Numbered from the stretch's first letter, positions 8,111-16,101 are shown. The stretch is DNA of 24,226 nt from Actinomycetota bacterium (GCA_020200615.1 JAIVIH010000010.1:1-24226), one strand, 5' to 3'. The notes: generated by a model from the sequence alone, not told the origin. Translations and numbers: made by a program.

Positions 8111-9148
8111 TCAGCCCAACCGCAGGCGAGCGGCGGCGGCCACCACGGCGTGGCCGGGCCCGCCCGTGGTGGGCGGCTCGCGGTCGTGGGCGACCCCGAC
8201 GAGGGCGGCGACGCACGCTCCCGCCGATCGGCTGAGAGCGTCGAGGTCGTAGCCCCCCTCGAGGAACAGCACGCACCTGCCGGCCGGGGCCAGCGCCGCA
8301 GCGCGGCTGGTCAGGTCGCCGAAGTCGCCGGCCGACAGGCGCAGGGCGGTGTCCTCCAGGGGGTCGTCGCGGTGGGCGTCGAAGCCGGCCGACACCAGGA
8401 CCCACGTGGGCCGGAACTCCTCCGCCGCCGGGCCCACGACGTCCTCCATGGCGGCGGCGTAGACGTCGCCGGTGGCGCCCGGGGGGAACGGGAGGTTGAC
8501 GTTGAAGCCGCGGCCGGGACCGTTCCCCGTCTCCTCCAGGCGTCCGGTGAAGGGGTACAGGGGCGACTGATGCATGGAGACGTAGAGGACGCGGGGGTCG
8601 TCATAGAAGGTGTCCTGGGTTCCGTTGCCGTGGTGGACGTCCCAGTCGATGATGACCACCCGCTCGTCCCGTCCGGCCAGGACCGCGGCACACACGGCCA
8701 CGTTGTTGAACAGGCAGAAGCCCTGGGCCCGACGGGCGGTGGCGTGGTGGCCCGGCGGCCGGACGGCGCAGAAGGCGCCCTGGGCCCGAGCGGCCCCCTG
8801 AGCGGGGTGGTGGGCCTGGCTGGCCTCGATCCTCTCGATGGCGTCGAGGCCGGCTCCCGCGGCCACGAGAGCAGCGGCACAGGAGCCGGGGCCGGCGCCG
8901 GTGTCGAGGTCGAGGGCTCCTCCTCCCCGCCGGCAGAAACCCTCGAGGGCCTCGATGTAGCGGGGGTCGTGCACGAGGGCCAGCTCCTCCCGCAGGGCAG
9001 CACGGGGCTGGACCCACTGGACGGCGTCACCCAGGGCGGCGGCCTCGATGCCTTTGACGACGGCCTCCAGGCGCGACGGGCGCTCGGGGTGGCCGCGGCC
9101 GGAGTCGTGCCCGGCGCAGGCAGGATGGTGCTCGACCAGCACGGGCAC
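8111..9148 (-). CDS. Histone-deacetylase-family (AcuC/class II HDAC-like) deacetylase
   Basis: A 345-residue zinc-dependent amidohydrolase of the arginase/deacetylase superfamily; bacterial members deacetylate acyl-lysine or acetylpolyamines. Motifs in order are HPERPSRLEA, RPPGHHAT (tandem His at 134-135), FNNVAV, DWDVHHGNGTQD (zinc ligands Asp/His near 168-173), SAGFDAHRDDP and EGGYD, so the active site is complete. Residues 112-124 (AHHPAQGAARAQG) sit just before FCAVRPPGHH, where relatives usually pass directly from the helix into this strand. The core of this extra stretch is the 29-bp dispersed element. The start is GTG at 9148 behind a TACCGT box. It is divergent from the GNAT gene with 62 bp between the two starts. 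Confidence 0.9.
   Translation of the reverse strand: MPVLVEHHPACAGHDSGRGHPERPSRLEAVVKGIEAAALGDAVQWVQPRAALREELALVHDPRYIEALEGFCRRGGGALDLDTGAGPGSCAAALVAAGAGLDAIERIEASQAHHPAQGAARAQGAFCAVRPPGHHATARRAQGFCLFNNVAVCAAVLAGRDERVVIIDWDVHHGNGTQDTFYDDPRVLYVSMHQSPLYPFTGRLEETGNGPGRGFNVNLPFPPGATGDVYAAAMEDVVGPAAEEFRPTWVLVSAGFDAHRDDPLEDTALRLSAGDFGDLTSRAAALAPAGRCVLFLEGGYDLDALSRSAGACVAALVGVAHDREPPTTGGPGHAVVAAAARLRLG
8782..8810 (+). repeat. 29-bp dispersed element, copy B (inside HDAC gene)
   Basis: GGGCCCGAGCGG, CCCCC, TGAGCGGGGTGG, identical over 29 nt to copy A and matching array units at 26 of 30 positions. On the coding (minus) strand it reads HHPAQGAARA, the same frame as the decapeptide GHSAQGAARA of the terminal array. 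Confidence 0.82.
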
Positions 9149-9156
9149 GGAGGCCG

Positions 9157-9162
9157 ACGGTA
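9157..9162 (-). promoter_or_regulatory. -10 box of a leaderless promoter for the HDAC gene
   Basis: TACCGT on the minus strand, 8 nt upstream of the GTG at 9148, with no ribosome binding site. It is back-to-back with the GNAT box at 9197-9202. Confidence 0.5.
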
Positions 9163-9196
9163 CTCGGGCGACGGCTGCGTCTGGATGCGGGCGGCC

Positions 9197-9202
9197 TATT
9201 CT
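9197..9202 (+). promoter_or_regulatory. -10 box of a leaderless promoter for the GNAT gene
   Basis: TATTCT, 8 nt upstream of the GTG at 9211, with no Shine-Dalgarno. It is one of the few AT-rich patches in the area and fits the TAnnnT pattern repeated before other genes here. Confidence 0.6.
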
Positions 9203-9210
9203 TTCTCGAC

Positions 9211-9933
9211 GTGTCCGTCCGGTCCGATGTCCTGGAGTGGGGCCGGGAGCGCGTTCGGGTGGGCCCGTGGCGGAGCGACGGCCAGCTCGCCATCCTCACC
9301 CCCACCAGCGAGGGCCCCCCGCCGTCGCCCCAGTTCCTCCGCCGGTGCCTGGACGAGCTTCTCTCCGCCGGCTACAGGGGCGTTGTCACCGCGGCGCTGA
9401 CGCCTCCCGAGCAGGCGCCGTTCCTGGCCGTGGGCTTCCATGAGCACGAACGGCTCCGGCTTCTGAGCCACAACCTCGACCATCTTCCTCCCGCTCCCGA
9501 CGCTCCCCTGAGGCGCGCCCACGAGGCGGACCGTCTGGCCGTGCTCAGAGTGGACGCGGTCGCCTTCCGTCCGTTCTGGCAGCTGGACGAGTGGGGGCTC
9601 CAGGACGCCCTGTCGGCCACGCCTGTGGCCCGCTTCCGGGTGGTCGTCGATACCCAACCGGAACGGTCCGAGCGGGTGGCGGGGTACGCCATCTGCGGTC
9701 GGACCCAGCGGCGGGGCTACGTGCAGCGCCTGGCCGTGGACCCGGCATACCGGGGTCGGGGCTGGGGGCAGGCGCTCACCCTCGACGGCCTTCGCTGGAT
9801 GCGCCGGCGCGGCGTTGAGCGGGCCGTGGTCAACACCCAGCTCGACAACGACGCGGCCTACGCCCTCTACCTCAGGCTGGGGTTTCGGGAGGAACGGTGG
9901 GGGCTGGCCGTCCTCCGCCAGGACTTCGCGTGA
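9211..9933 (+). CDS. GNAT-family N-acetyltransferase
   Basis: A 240-residue protein with a C-terminal GNAT domain. YVQRLAVDPAYRGRGWGQAL at about 171-190 contains the acetyl-CoA pyrophosphate loop (RGRGWG, 181-186). It is followed by NTQLDNDAAYALYLRLGF, typical of RimI-like enzymes that acetylate protein N-termini or small amines. The N-terminal 100 residues look like a degenerate first GNAT half (FLAVGFHEHERLRLL resembles a motif B end), so this may be a tandem-GNAT protein with one active site. The substrate is unknown. The start is GTG at 9211 behind a TATTCT box. Its stop overlaps the GTG of the DUF6049 gene (GTGA), so the two are translationally coupled. Confidence 0.85.
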   Translation: MSVRSDVLEWGRERVRVGPWRSDGQLAILTPTSEGPPPSPQFLRRCLDELLSAGYRGVVTAALTPPEQAPFLAVGFHEHERLRLLSHNLDHLPPAPDAPLRRAHEADRLAVLRVDAVAFRPFWQLDEWGLQDALSATPVARFRVVVDTQPERSERVAGYAICGRTQRRGYVQRLAVDPAYRGRGWGQALTLDGLRWMRRRGVERAVVNTQLDNDAAYALYLRLGFREERWGLAVLRQDFA

Positions 9934-11924
9934 GACGGACCGCCGCGGTCGTCGCTTCGCTCCTGGTGGGCTCGCTCCTGGTGTGGATCGGCCCTCCGGG
10001 CGCCAGCGCCGGCGCCTCTCAACCGCAGCCGCCCCGGACCCGCCTCTCGCTCAGCGCCCAGACGTCAGCCGTCGTCCCCGGCGGCGACTTCACCCTGCGC
10101 CTGCGCGTCGACCGGGCCAACCTGCCGGCATCGGCCGAGCTGGCGGTGACCGTCTTCCGGTCGGTCCGCACCCGGTCGGAGTTCGTCGAGACCGTCCAGG
10201 ACCGCATCGCCCGACCGGCGGTGGCACCCGCAACCGTCTTCCCGGTCGCTTCACTGCCGGTCGACTCGACCGGTGAGGTCACCGTCAGGATCCCGCTGCA
10301 GGATCCGAACCAGCCCGCCGAGCCGGGGCGGATCGACCTCGACGTAGACGAAGGAGTCTTTCCCGTCCGGGTGGACCTGCGGGCGCGGGGCGGCAACTCC
10401 CTCGAGCGGTTCGTCACCCACCTGATGCAGTTCTCGGCCGGGCGGGGCGACACCAAGTTGGGCATGGCCCTTGTCCTCCCCCTCTACGCCAGCACCGGCC
10501 TCCCGGCCGACGGGCCGCGAGAGCTGGAGGGGTTGGACGAGATCCTCGGAGTGGCCCAGGCCCTGGAGGCGACGCGGAGCCTGCCCTTCTCCGTGCAGCT
10601 GTCGCCCGAGACGGTGGCCACCCTCGCCTCCAGCAGCGAGGAAGAAGCGGCGCAAACCCTGGAAAGCCTGCGCCGGGTCGCCGTTGACCATCCCGTCCTC
10701 GCCGCCCCCTACGTTCCCATCAGCCTTCCCGGACTGCTCGCCGCCGACCTCGAGGATGAGGTGGAGATCCAGCTGACCAAGGGCATTGCCGTGGTCGGGG
10801 ACGCCCTCCGCACCCGGCCTGAGATCCGGACGTGGAACGCCACCGAGCCCCTGGATCCGCTCTCCGTGGACTACCTCGTGGAGCGGGGCGTGGAGCGGAT
10901 CCTGGCCCCCGACGCGGCCCTGGAGGCGGTCGACGACCTGAGCGTCACCCTCGCCCGGCCGTTCGCGCTGGGCGGTGAGGAGGCCGACGTCCCGGCGGCG
11001 GTGACCGATGGGGGGCTGACCGCGCACTTCAACGACAGCGCCAACCAGGTCCTCCAGGCCCATCACCTCCTGGCCGACCTGGCCGTGCTGTGGATGGACG
11101 CGCCGGGCGACACCCGGCGGGCGGTGGTGGCGGCGGCTCCGAGGGAGTGGCGGGCGAATCGCCCCTTCCTCGAGGCCCTGGCTGGCGGCCTGGCCCAGAG
11201 CCCGGTGACCGAGGCCCTCTCCCTGGACACCCTCTTCTCCTCGGCCGAGCCGGCCCTGACCGACCGGGGGACGCCCCTGGTGCGCCAGCCGGCGGCCGTG
11301 ATTGCCGCCGCCGCGGTGCTGGGCGACGTCGTCGCCGACGTGCGCCAGGCGCGCCGCCGTCTGACGTCCCTCGGCTCGATCCTGGGCCCGGCCCTTCCCG
11401 CCTCGCAGCTGATGGAGGAGAGGCTGCTGGTGGCCCAGTCGAGCGACCTGCGGGCGACCCGCCAGCGCCAGGCCTACCTGAACGCGGTGGAGACGGGGAT
11501 CGCCGACCAGCTGGAGGCCATCCAGATGCCTCAGGGCGCCTCGATCACCCTGACCGACCGCCGCGGCCAGATCCCGGTCACGTTCCAGAACCGGACGGGC
11601 TCCCCGGCCCGGGTGGTGGTGAAGGTCCAGAGCGACAAGCTGGAGTTCCCCGAGGGCGATACCCGTCCTCTGGACCTGGCCCGCCGCAACACCACCGAGC
11701 GGTTCACCGTCGTGGCCCGGACGTCGGGCGCGTTTCCGTTGCGCATCACCATGACGTCGCCCGACGGCAACCTGGTCGTCGGCGGCGGCCGGCTGACCGT
11801 CCGGTCGACGGCCGCTTCCCGGGTGAGCTTGTTCGTGTCCGCCGGCGCGGCCCTGTTCCTCGCCCTCTGGTGGGGCCAGCACGTGGTGCGGGGCCGGCGG
11901 GCCCGCCGACTCGTCCCCTCCTGA
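9930..11924 (+). CDS. DUF6049-family secreted/membrane-anchored protein
   Basis: A 664-residue envelope protein matching, by position and organisation, the mycobacterial gene upstream of murJ (Rv3909 type, DUF6049). The N-terminal signal peptide is RRTAAVVASLLVGSLLVW with cleavage near ASAGAS. A beta-rich domain covers roughly 30-170, a central alpha/beta region resembling a glycoside hydrolase/deacetylase barrel (FSVQLSPETVATL, YVPISLPGLLAADLEDE) about 170-450, and a C-terminal Ig-like domain (GQIPVTFQNRTGSPARVVVK) precedes one membrane helix at about 635-655 and a basic cytosolic tail. The start is GTG at 9930, in the stop of the GNAT gene. The biochemical role is unknown; the neighbourhood suggests cell-envelope biogenesis. 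murJ, expected next, is absent here. Confidence 0.8.
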   Translation: MRRTAAVVASLLVGSLLVWIGPPGASAGASQPQPPRTRLSLSAQTSAVVPGGDFTLRLRVDRANLPASAELAVTVFRSVRTRSEFVETVQDRIARPAVAPATVFPVASLPVDSTGEVTVRIPLQDPNQPAEPGRIDLDVDEGVFPVRVDLRARGGNSLERFVTHLMQFSAGRGDTKLGMALVLPLYASTGLPADGPRELEGLDEILGVAQALEATRSLPFSVQLSPETVATLASSSEEEAAQTLESLRRVAVDHPVLAAPYVPISLPGLLAADLEDEVEIQLTKGIAVVGDALRTRPEIRTWNATEPLDPLSVDYLVERGVERILAPDAALEAVDDLSVTLARPFALGGEEADVPAAVTDGGLTAHFNDSANQVLQAHHLLADLAVLWMDAPGDTRRAVVAAAPREWRANRPFLEALAGGLAQSPVTEALSLDTLFSSAEPALTDRGTPLVRQPAAVIAAAAVLGDVVADVRQARRRLTSLGSILGPALPASQLMEERLLVAQSSDLRATRQRQAYLNAVETGIADQLEAIQMPQGASITLTDRRGQIPVTFQNRTGSPARVVVKVQSDKLEFPEGDTRPLDLARRNTTERFTVVARTSGAFPLRITMTSPDGNLVVGGGRLTVRSTAASRVSLFVSAGAALFLALWWGQHVVRGRRARRLVPS

Positions 11925-11965
11925 GGCGCGGCTCGGCCGCCAGGGTCGCCCGGGCCCTGGCCCCC

Positions 11966-11971
11966 TAGACT
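11966..11971 (+). promoter_or_regulatory. -10 box of a leaderless promoter for degV
   Basis: TAGACT, 8 nt upstream of the ATG at 11980, in the 55-bp gap after the DUF6049 gene, with no Shine-Dalgarno. It implies that degV is transcribed on its own. Confidence 0.6.
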
Positions 11972-11979
11972 CCTCGGCC

Positions 11980-12822
11980 ATGGCCGGTGTCAAAGTGGTG
12001 ACCGACAGCAGCTCAGACCTCCCCGCCGAGCTGGCCGAGCGCCACGACATCTCCGTCGTCCCGTTGAGCATCCGCTTCGGCGAGGAGGAGTTCGTCGACC
12101 GCCGGGACCTCACCCCGGCCGAGTTCTGGGCGCGGTGCGCCCAGTCCCCCGTCCTCCCCGAGACGTCCGCACCCTCGCCGGGCGCCTTCGAGCAGGTCTT
12201 CCGAGCCGCGGCCGAGGCCGGGGCCGACGGGGTGATCTGCGTCAACATCTCGGCCAAGCTCTCGGCCACGAGCCAGTCGGCCCAGGCCGCGGCCCAAGCC
12301 GTCGCCGACCTGATCCCGGTGCGAGTGGTCGACTCCCGCTCGGCGACCCTCGGCCTGGGAATGACCGTGCTGGAGGCCAGTCGCCTGGCCGCCGAGGGCA
12401 AGACCCTGGACGAAGTGGTGGCGGGCGCGGAGAACGCCATCGAGCGGACCCGGGTGTTCGGCACCCTCGACACCCTGGAGAACCTCAAGAAGGGCGGTCG
12501 CATCGGTGGGGCCCAGGCCCTGCTCGGCTCTCTCCTGTCGATCAAGCCGGTCATCGAGGTCAAGGACGGGGCGGTGGAGCCCGGCCCCAAGCAGCGGACC
12601 CGCTCCCGGGCGCTCGCCTACCTGGTCGACAAGGTGGCGGCCGAAACGGGCGGGATCGACCAACTGGGCGTCATCCACGGGGCGGCACCCGACCTGAACC
12701 AGTTCCTCGACATGCTCTCGGCTCACTTCCCCCGGGAGAAGATCGTGGTCGGCGACATCGGTCCCGTCGTCGGGGCCCACACCGGGCCCCGGACCATCGC
12801 CGTCGCCTACCAGGTGAGCTAA
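11980..12822 (+). CDS. DegV-family fatty-acid-binding protein
   Basis: A 280-residue DegV protein. The family binds a fatty acid and, as FakB, presents it to the kinase FakA in firmicutes; in actinobacteria the partner is usually unknown. VVTDSSSDLPAELAERHDI is the N-terminal lipid-head-group motif. ETSAPSPGAFEQVF and FGTLDTLENLKKGGRIGG are family signatures, as is the C-terminal IGPVVGAHTGP. It is complete at both ends, with the start ATG right behind a TAGACT box. It occupies the place where murJ lies in Mycobacterium and is followed within 20 bp by a kinase gene lacking its first residues, so its position may result from a rearrangement or deletion. No FakA-like gene is in the window. Confidence 0.9.
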   Translation: MAGVKVVTDSSSDLPAELAERHDISVVPLSIRFGEEEFVDRRDLTPAEFWARCAQSPVLPETSAPSPGAFEQVFRAAAEAGADGVICVNISAKLSATSQSAQAAAQAVADLIPVRVVDSRSATLGLGMTVLEASRLAAEGKTLDEVVAGAENAIERTRVFGTLDTLENLKKGGRIGGAQALLGSLLSIKPVIEVKDGAVEPGPKQRTRSRALAYLVDKVAAETGGIDQLGVIHGAAPDLNQFLDMLSAHFPREKIVVGDIGPVVGAHTGPRTIAVAYQVS

Positions 12823-12839
12823 TTCCTGCGGCGGGCACG

Positions 12840-12856
12840 CGGATGCTTCGCATCCG
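12840..12856. repeat. 7-bp inverted repeat at the clipped kinase start
   Basis: CGGATGC-TTC-GCATCCG, a tight hairpin overlapping the only usable ATG of the kinase gene. It may be the degV terminator stem or a scar of the junction. No U-tract follows. Confidence 0.45.
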
Positions 12857-14297
12857 GGGTGGGATGGCCGAGGTCTGGGAGGCCACCGACGACATCCTCG
12901 GGCGCCCGGTGGCGGTCAAGGTGCTCCTCCCCCATCTGGCCAGTGACCAGTCCTTCTTGGAGCGCTTCCGCCGGGAGGCCATTTCCGCCGCCCGTCTCGC
13001 CCATCCGAACGTGGTCGCCACCTTCGACACCGGCATCGACGACGGCGTGGCCTACATCGTCATGGAGCTGGTCGACGGGCAGACCCTCCACTCCGTCCTG
13101 GCCACTACGGGCACCCTGAACCCGCTCCGGGCCGTGGCCATCGCCCTCCAGGTGGCGGCGGCCCTGGAGTACGCCCACGCCCACGGCGTCGTCCACCGCG
13201 ACATCAAGCCCGGGAACATCCTCCTGTGTGACGACGAGCGGGTGAAGGTCGCCGACTTCGGCATCGCCAAGGCGGCGGCCCCGCCCGGCGGGGACGCCCC
13301 CCGTTTCTCCGGCGACCTGACCCAGAGCGGAGCCGTCATCGGCACGGCCAAGTACCTGTCTCCCGAACAGGTGAACTCCGATCCCGTCGACGGACGGGCG
13401 GACCTCTACGGCTTGGGCGTCGTCCTCTACGAGATGTTGTGCGGACGGGCGCCGTTCGCGGGTGAGTCGGACATGGCCGTGGCCATCCAGCACCTGTCGG
13501 CCGTCCCGGTGAGCCCTCGTCAGCTGCAGCACGGGATCCCCCGGCCGCTTGAGGCCGTCGTGCTCCGCTGCCTGGAGAAGTCCCCCGACGACCGCTATCC
13601 CGACGCAGCCGCCCTGCAAACCGCCCTCCTGGCCGTCGATCTGCAGCCGGACGACGCCGAGCCGCTCGTCGTCCGGGAGCGAACTCCTCCCCGCGGGATG
13701 CCGGCCCCGACCTTCCCCCGTCGGGAGAAGCGGTCGTGGCGCTACCCGGTGGGCATCATCGTGACCGTGGCCGCCACCCTGGCGGTCTTGGGCGTGATCT
13801 TCGCCAACACCGACGCCGGCCAGAGAGCCTTGAACCGCGACTCCGACGATGGCGCGCAGGGGGCGAACCTGGCCATCCTGTCGCCCCTCGCCTTCGATCC
13901 TCCGCCCGGAAGCGGGATCGAGCACGACGAAGAGCTCCCGTTCCTGCACGACGGTGACCCGGCCACGGCCTGGAGCACCGAGAGTTACTCCACGTCCGAC
14001 TTCGGGGGGCTGAAGGACGGCGTCGGGACGGTCGCGGTGCTCGACGGCGTCCATCGCCTGCGCAGCCTCTCGGTGACTTCGGCCAGCAACGGCTGGAGCG
14101 CCCGCGTCTACGTGGCCGACGGGCCCAAGGCGACCCTGGACGAGTGGGGTGAGCCGGTGGCATCCAAGTCCGGCATCAGCGCCGATATCACGACCTTCTC
14201 CCTGTCCAACCGCCAGGGGTCGGCCGTGCTCCTGTGGATCACCGACCTGGGCCCCGCCAACCAGGTTGCGGTGGGAGAGGTGCGGATCTCGGGCTGA
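12843..14297 (+). CDS. PknB-like Ser/Thr protein kinase with extracellular discoidin-like domain, N-terminus clipped
   Basis: As written, a 484-residue transmembrane kinase. The kinase domain shows RGGMAEVW (second half of the glycine loop), VAVK (K26), the alpha-C Glu in RFRREA, HRDIKPGN (118-125), DFG (138-140) and SPEQ, so the catalytic set is present. The usual lead-in (about 12-15 residues with the first glycine of the loop) is missing: the first ATG gives MLRIRGGMAEV. One membrane helix is at about 302-321. The outer part, about 350-484 (FLHDGDPATAWSTESY, RLRSLSVTSASNGWSARVYV), resembles an F5/8-type carbohydrate-binding fold. Kinase plus such a domain is fused to MurJ in Mycobacterium, so this may be the remaining part of a MurJ-kinase fusion or a neighbour of a lost murJ. 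Confidence 0.82.
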   Translation: MLRIRGGMAEVWEATDDILGRPVAVKVLLPHLASDQSFLERFRREAISAARLAHPNVVATFDTGIDDGVAYIVMELVDGQTLHSVLATTGTLNPLRAVAIALQVAAALEYAHAHGVVHRDIKPGNILLCDDERVKVADFGIAKAAAPPGGDAPRFSGDLTQSGAVIGTAKYLSPEQVNSDPVDGRADLYGLGVVLYEMLCGRAPFAGESDMAVAIQHLSAVPVSPRQLQHGIPRPLEAVVLRCLEKSPDDRYPDAAALQTALLAVDLQPDDAEPLVVRERTPPRGMPAPTFPRREKRSWRYPVGIIVTVAATLAVLGVIFANTDAGQRALNRDSDDGAQGANLAILSPLAFDPPPGSGIEHDEELPFLHDGDPATAWSTESYSTSDFGGLKDGVGTVAVLDGVHRLRSLSVTSASNGWSARVYVADGPKATLDEWGEPVASKSGISADITTFSLSNRQGSAVLLWITDLGPANQVAVGEVRISG

Positions 14298-14304
14298 GGG
14301 TCGG

Positions 14305-14310
14305 TACCCT
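14305..14310 (+). promoter_or_regulatory. -10 box before the sigma factor gene
   Basis: TACCCT followed by 6 nt and then ATC at 14317, exactly where a leaderless ATG would be expected. The same box and spacing precede the minus-strand gene starting at 16095. Confidence 0.5.
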
Positions 14311-14316
14311 GCGGGC

Positions 14317-14919
14317 ATCAGCATCTCCGGTACGCCCGACGATCGTGAGCTGGTAGCGGCGGCTCAGGGTGGGGACCGCAACGCCCTCGACTCCCTGCTC
14401 AGGCGGCACTACGACCGGCTCTACGCCGTCTGCCGGAGGTTGACGGGAGACGACGCCGACGCCGCCGACGCCTGCCAGGAGGGGCTGATGGCCATCGTAC
14501 GGGGGCTCCCCCGCTTCGACGCCCGCGCCGCCTTCGGGACATGGGCCTACCGGGTGGTCACCAACGCCGCCCTCGACGAGCTCCGCCGGCGCCGGCGGAG
14601 ACCCGACCCCGGATTGCCGGAGGAAACCGCCGGCTCGGCCAACCCTGCCGCCGCGGCGGCAGGGACGGACCACGCGGCCGAGACGGCCGCCAGGCTGGAC
14701 GTGGACGCCGCCCTGGCCACGCTGTCCCCCGAGTTCCGCGCCGCCGTCGTTCTGCGGGACCTGTGTGGCCTCTCCTACGAGGAGATCGCCGAGGCGCTGG
14801 ACATCCCGCCGGGCACTGTCCGGTCCCGGATCGCCCGGGCTCGGGGGGCCCTGGGTCCTCTGCTGGCGGGCGACGGGAACCCGCCACCCCCTCACCGTCG
14901 TCCAAGTGAGCAACGATGA
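14317..14919 (+). CDS. ECF-type RNA polymerase sigma factor (SigM position), unusual start codon
   Basis: A sigma-70 family group IV factor of about 200 residues. Region 2 is DRELVAAAQGGDRNALDSLL, the stretch to YDRLYAVCRRLTGD, DACQEGLMAIVRGLPRF and FGTWAYRVVTNAALDELRRR. Region 4 is LATLSPEFRAAVVLRDLCGL then SYEEIAEALDIPPGTVRSRI. It lies directly upstream of a zinc anti-sigma gene (ATGA overlap) and of trxB/trxA remnants, as sigM does in Mycobacterium. No ATG, GTG or TTG exists at the expected N-terminus: the frame reads ATC AGC ATC TCC (ISIS) right after a TACCCT box, so the start is either a rare ATC or a mutated ATG (M-S-I-S). The next in-frame ATG, at 14488, is inside region 2. Assignment to SigM is by position only. 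Confidence 0.83.
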   Translation: MSISGTPDDRELVAAAQGGDRNALDSLLRRHYDRLYAVCRRLTGDDADAADACQEGLMAIVRGLPRFDARAAFGTWAYRVVTNAALDELRRRRRRPDPGLPEETAGSANPAAAAAGTDHAAETAARLDVDAALATLSPEFRAAVVLRDLCGLSYEEIAEALDIPPGTVRSRIARARGALGPLLAGDGNPPPPHRRPSEQR

Positions 14920-15788
14920 CCGAACACCCGGATCTGGAAACGCTGAGCGCGTCGCTCGACGGAGAGGAACTGGGCATGGGCGCGGCCACCCACCTGGAGA
15001 CGTGCGCCGCCTGCCGGGACCGCCTGGTCGAGCTGCGGGCTGTCCAGCGGGCGGTGGGCCGGCCTCCCGAGCGGGGAGCCGCGCCGGGAGTGAGGGACCG
15101 CGCCATCGCCCGGGCCCTCGACGTCACCGCCGAATGGGCAGGACCCGAGCGAGGGCAGCCCGAGCCCGCCTCCCCAACCGCACCCGCTACTCCCTGGCCG
15201 CCGGCCCGCAAGGCCCAGCCCGAGCGGCCGGAGCGGCCCTCCACGGGCACGCGCTGGTGGCTCACGGGTTCGGCGGCGGCCGCCCTGGTGCTGGTGGTGG
15301 CGCTCACGGCCGGGCTGGTGAGCCGCGGCTCAGGAGGAGGAGGCGGCAGCGACACCGCCCTCAGCGGAGGGCCAGGCGATCGGGCCGTGCAAGGGGAGTC
15401 GGCGGAGGTCCCCGCCGTTGCGCCCGAAAGCATGCTCGACGGAGGAGACCTGGGCGACGTGTCCGACGTGGCCACCCTCCGGGCCCGGGTCGGGCAGGCG
15501 CCGACGCGGAACGCCCAGCCTGCACCCGCAGCAGGAGGGTCGGTCGGAGCCATGGCCGACAGCGCCACGCCTACGGCCCGGATCGTCGGGACCAGGGTGT
15601 GCGAGATCGAAGCCCGGGCGGCGCGTCCACAGGTCGGGCTGGTCGTCTACGCGGCCACCGTCCGGTACCGGGGAACCGCGGCCGTGGTCCTGGGGTTCGC
15701 CGACCAGGTCGGCGGGTCGCCCGTCACCCTTCTGGTTCTGGCTCCCGGCGAGGGCTGCCGGCTGCTGGCCGAGTCCACCCCGCCCTGA
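14916..15788 (+). CDS. Zinc-binding transmembrane anti-sigma factor
   Basis: A 290-residue single-pass membrane protein. The cytosolic N-terminus carries the ZAS motif HLETCAAC (H26, C30, C33; HxxxCxxC), which clamps the cognate ECF sigma and can sense thiol oxidation. A proline-rich linker (85-113) leads to one membrane helix at about 115-136 ([20 protein letters not shown]), then a Gly/Ser-rich stretch and an extracytoplasmic domain of about 150 residues. The latter has two Cys (VCEIEAR, GEGCRLL) that may form a disulfide. It starts inside the sigma stop (ATGA), ensuring coupled synthesis. The 3' end overlaps the convergent membrane-protein gene by 65 nt. The linker segment QPERPERPS partly resembles the dispersed 29-bp element but is probably ordinary low complexity. 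Confidence 0.85.
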   Translation: MTEHPDLETLSASLDGEELGMGAATHLETCAACRDRLVELRAVQRAVGRPPERGAAPGVRDRAIARALDVTAEWAGPERGQPEPASPTAPATPWPPARKAQPERPERPSTGTRWWLTGSAAAALVLVVALTAGLVSRGSGGGGGSDTALSGGPGDRAVQGESAEVPAVAPESMLDGGDLGDVSDVATLRARVGQAPTRNAQPAPAAGGSVGAMADSATPTARIVGTRVCEIEARAARPQVGLVVYAATVRYRGTAAVVLGFADQVGGSPVTLLVLAPGEGCRLLAESTPP

Positions 15789-16095
15789 GACCGGCGGCCA
15801 CGGCCGCCAGTCCCACCGCGACCCACCCCTCCCCCGGGAGGAACGAGAGGTCGTGGCCGCTGGAGATCCAGGCCGACCAGACCATCGCGGCCAGGGCCAG
15901 GACAGCACAGCCGCCGGCAAGAACGGCTCGCGGCGCCCGGGCGCCGGCGACGGCCAGGGCGGCCTCCGCCATGAAGAACCCCAGCACGGGGCCGGAGACG
16001 AGGATGGGCAGCCCCGAGAAGGTGTACTCCCCCAGGACCACCGCCCCCAAAGCTCCGACAACGGCGGCCGCTCCCACGGCAAGGATGGGACGCAC
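15724..16095 (-). CDS. Small four-helix membrane protein of unknown function
   Basis: 123 residues, starting GTG CGT CCC ([19 protein letters not shown]). Four hydrophobic helices follow: residues about 4-22, 27-46 ([20 protein letters not shown]), 54-72 ([20 protein letters not shown]) and 82-99 ([18 protein letters not shown]), then a charged tail ending PRREPEPEG. The start is supported by a TACCCT box 6 nt upstream. It is convergent with the anti-sigma gene (65-nt overlap) and divergent from the membrane protein at 16157. I do not recognise the family; its hydrophobicity pattern and the clean start are the evidence that it is real. Confidence 0.68.
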   Translation of the reverse strand: MRPILAVGAAAVVGALGAVVLGEYTFSGLPILVSGPVLGFFMAEAALAVAGARAPRAVLAGGCAVLALAAMVWSAWISSGHDLSFLPGEGWVAVGLAAVAAGLRAGWTRPAAGSPRREPEPEG

Positions 16096-16101
16096 CGGGC
16101 A

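Noticed and set aside
9027..9305. Small minus-strand ORF across the HDAC/GNAT promoter region
   Set aside because: It covers both -10 boxes and has only Arg/Pro/Ser composition without a motif.
6827..9400. 857-codon open frame on the plus strand
   Set aside because: It lies antisense to cca and the HDAC gene, is Val/Gly/His-rich low complexity, and contains no domain; high GC opens such frames.
10251..12590. 779-codon open frame on the minus strand
   Set aside because: Antisense shadow of the DUF6049 and degV genes, with no recognisable motif or signal.
12819..14324. 501-codon open frame opposite the kinase
   Set aside because: Antisense to a well-supported kinase; composition-driven.
15205..15243. 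GCCCGAGCGGCC-GGAGCGG in the anti-sigma linker as another copy of the dispersed element
   Set aside because: Only about 13 nt match in a row and the central part is missing; a Pro-Glu-Arg linker can produce this by chance.
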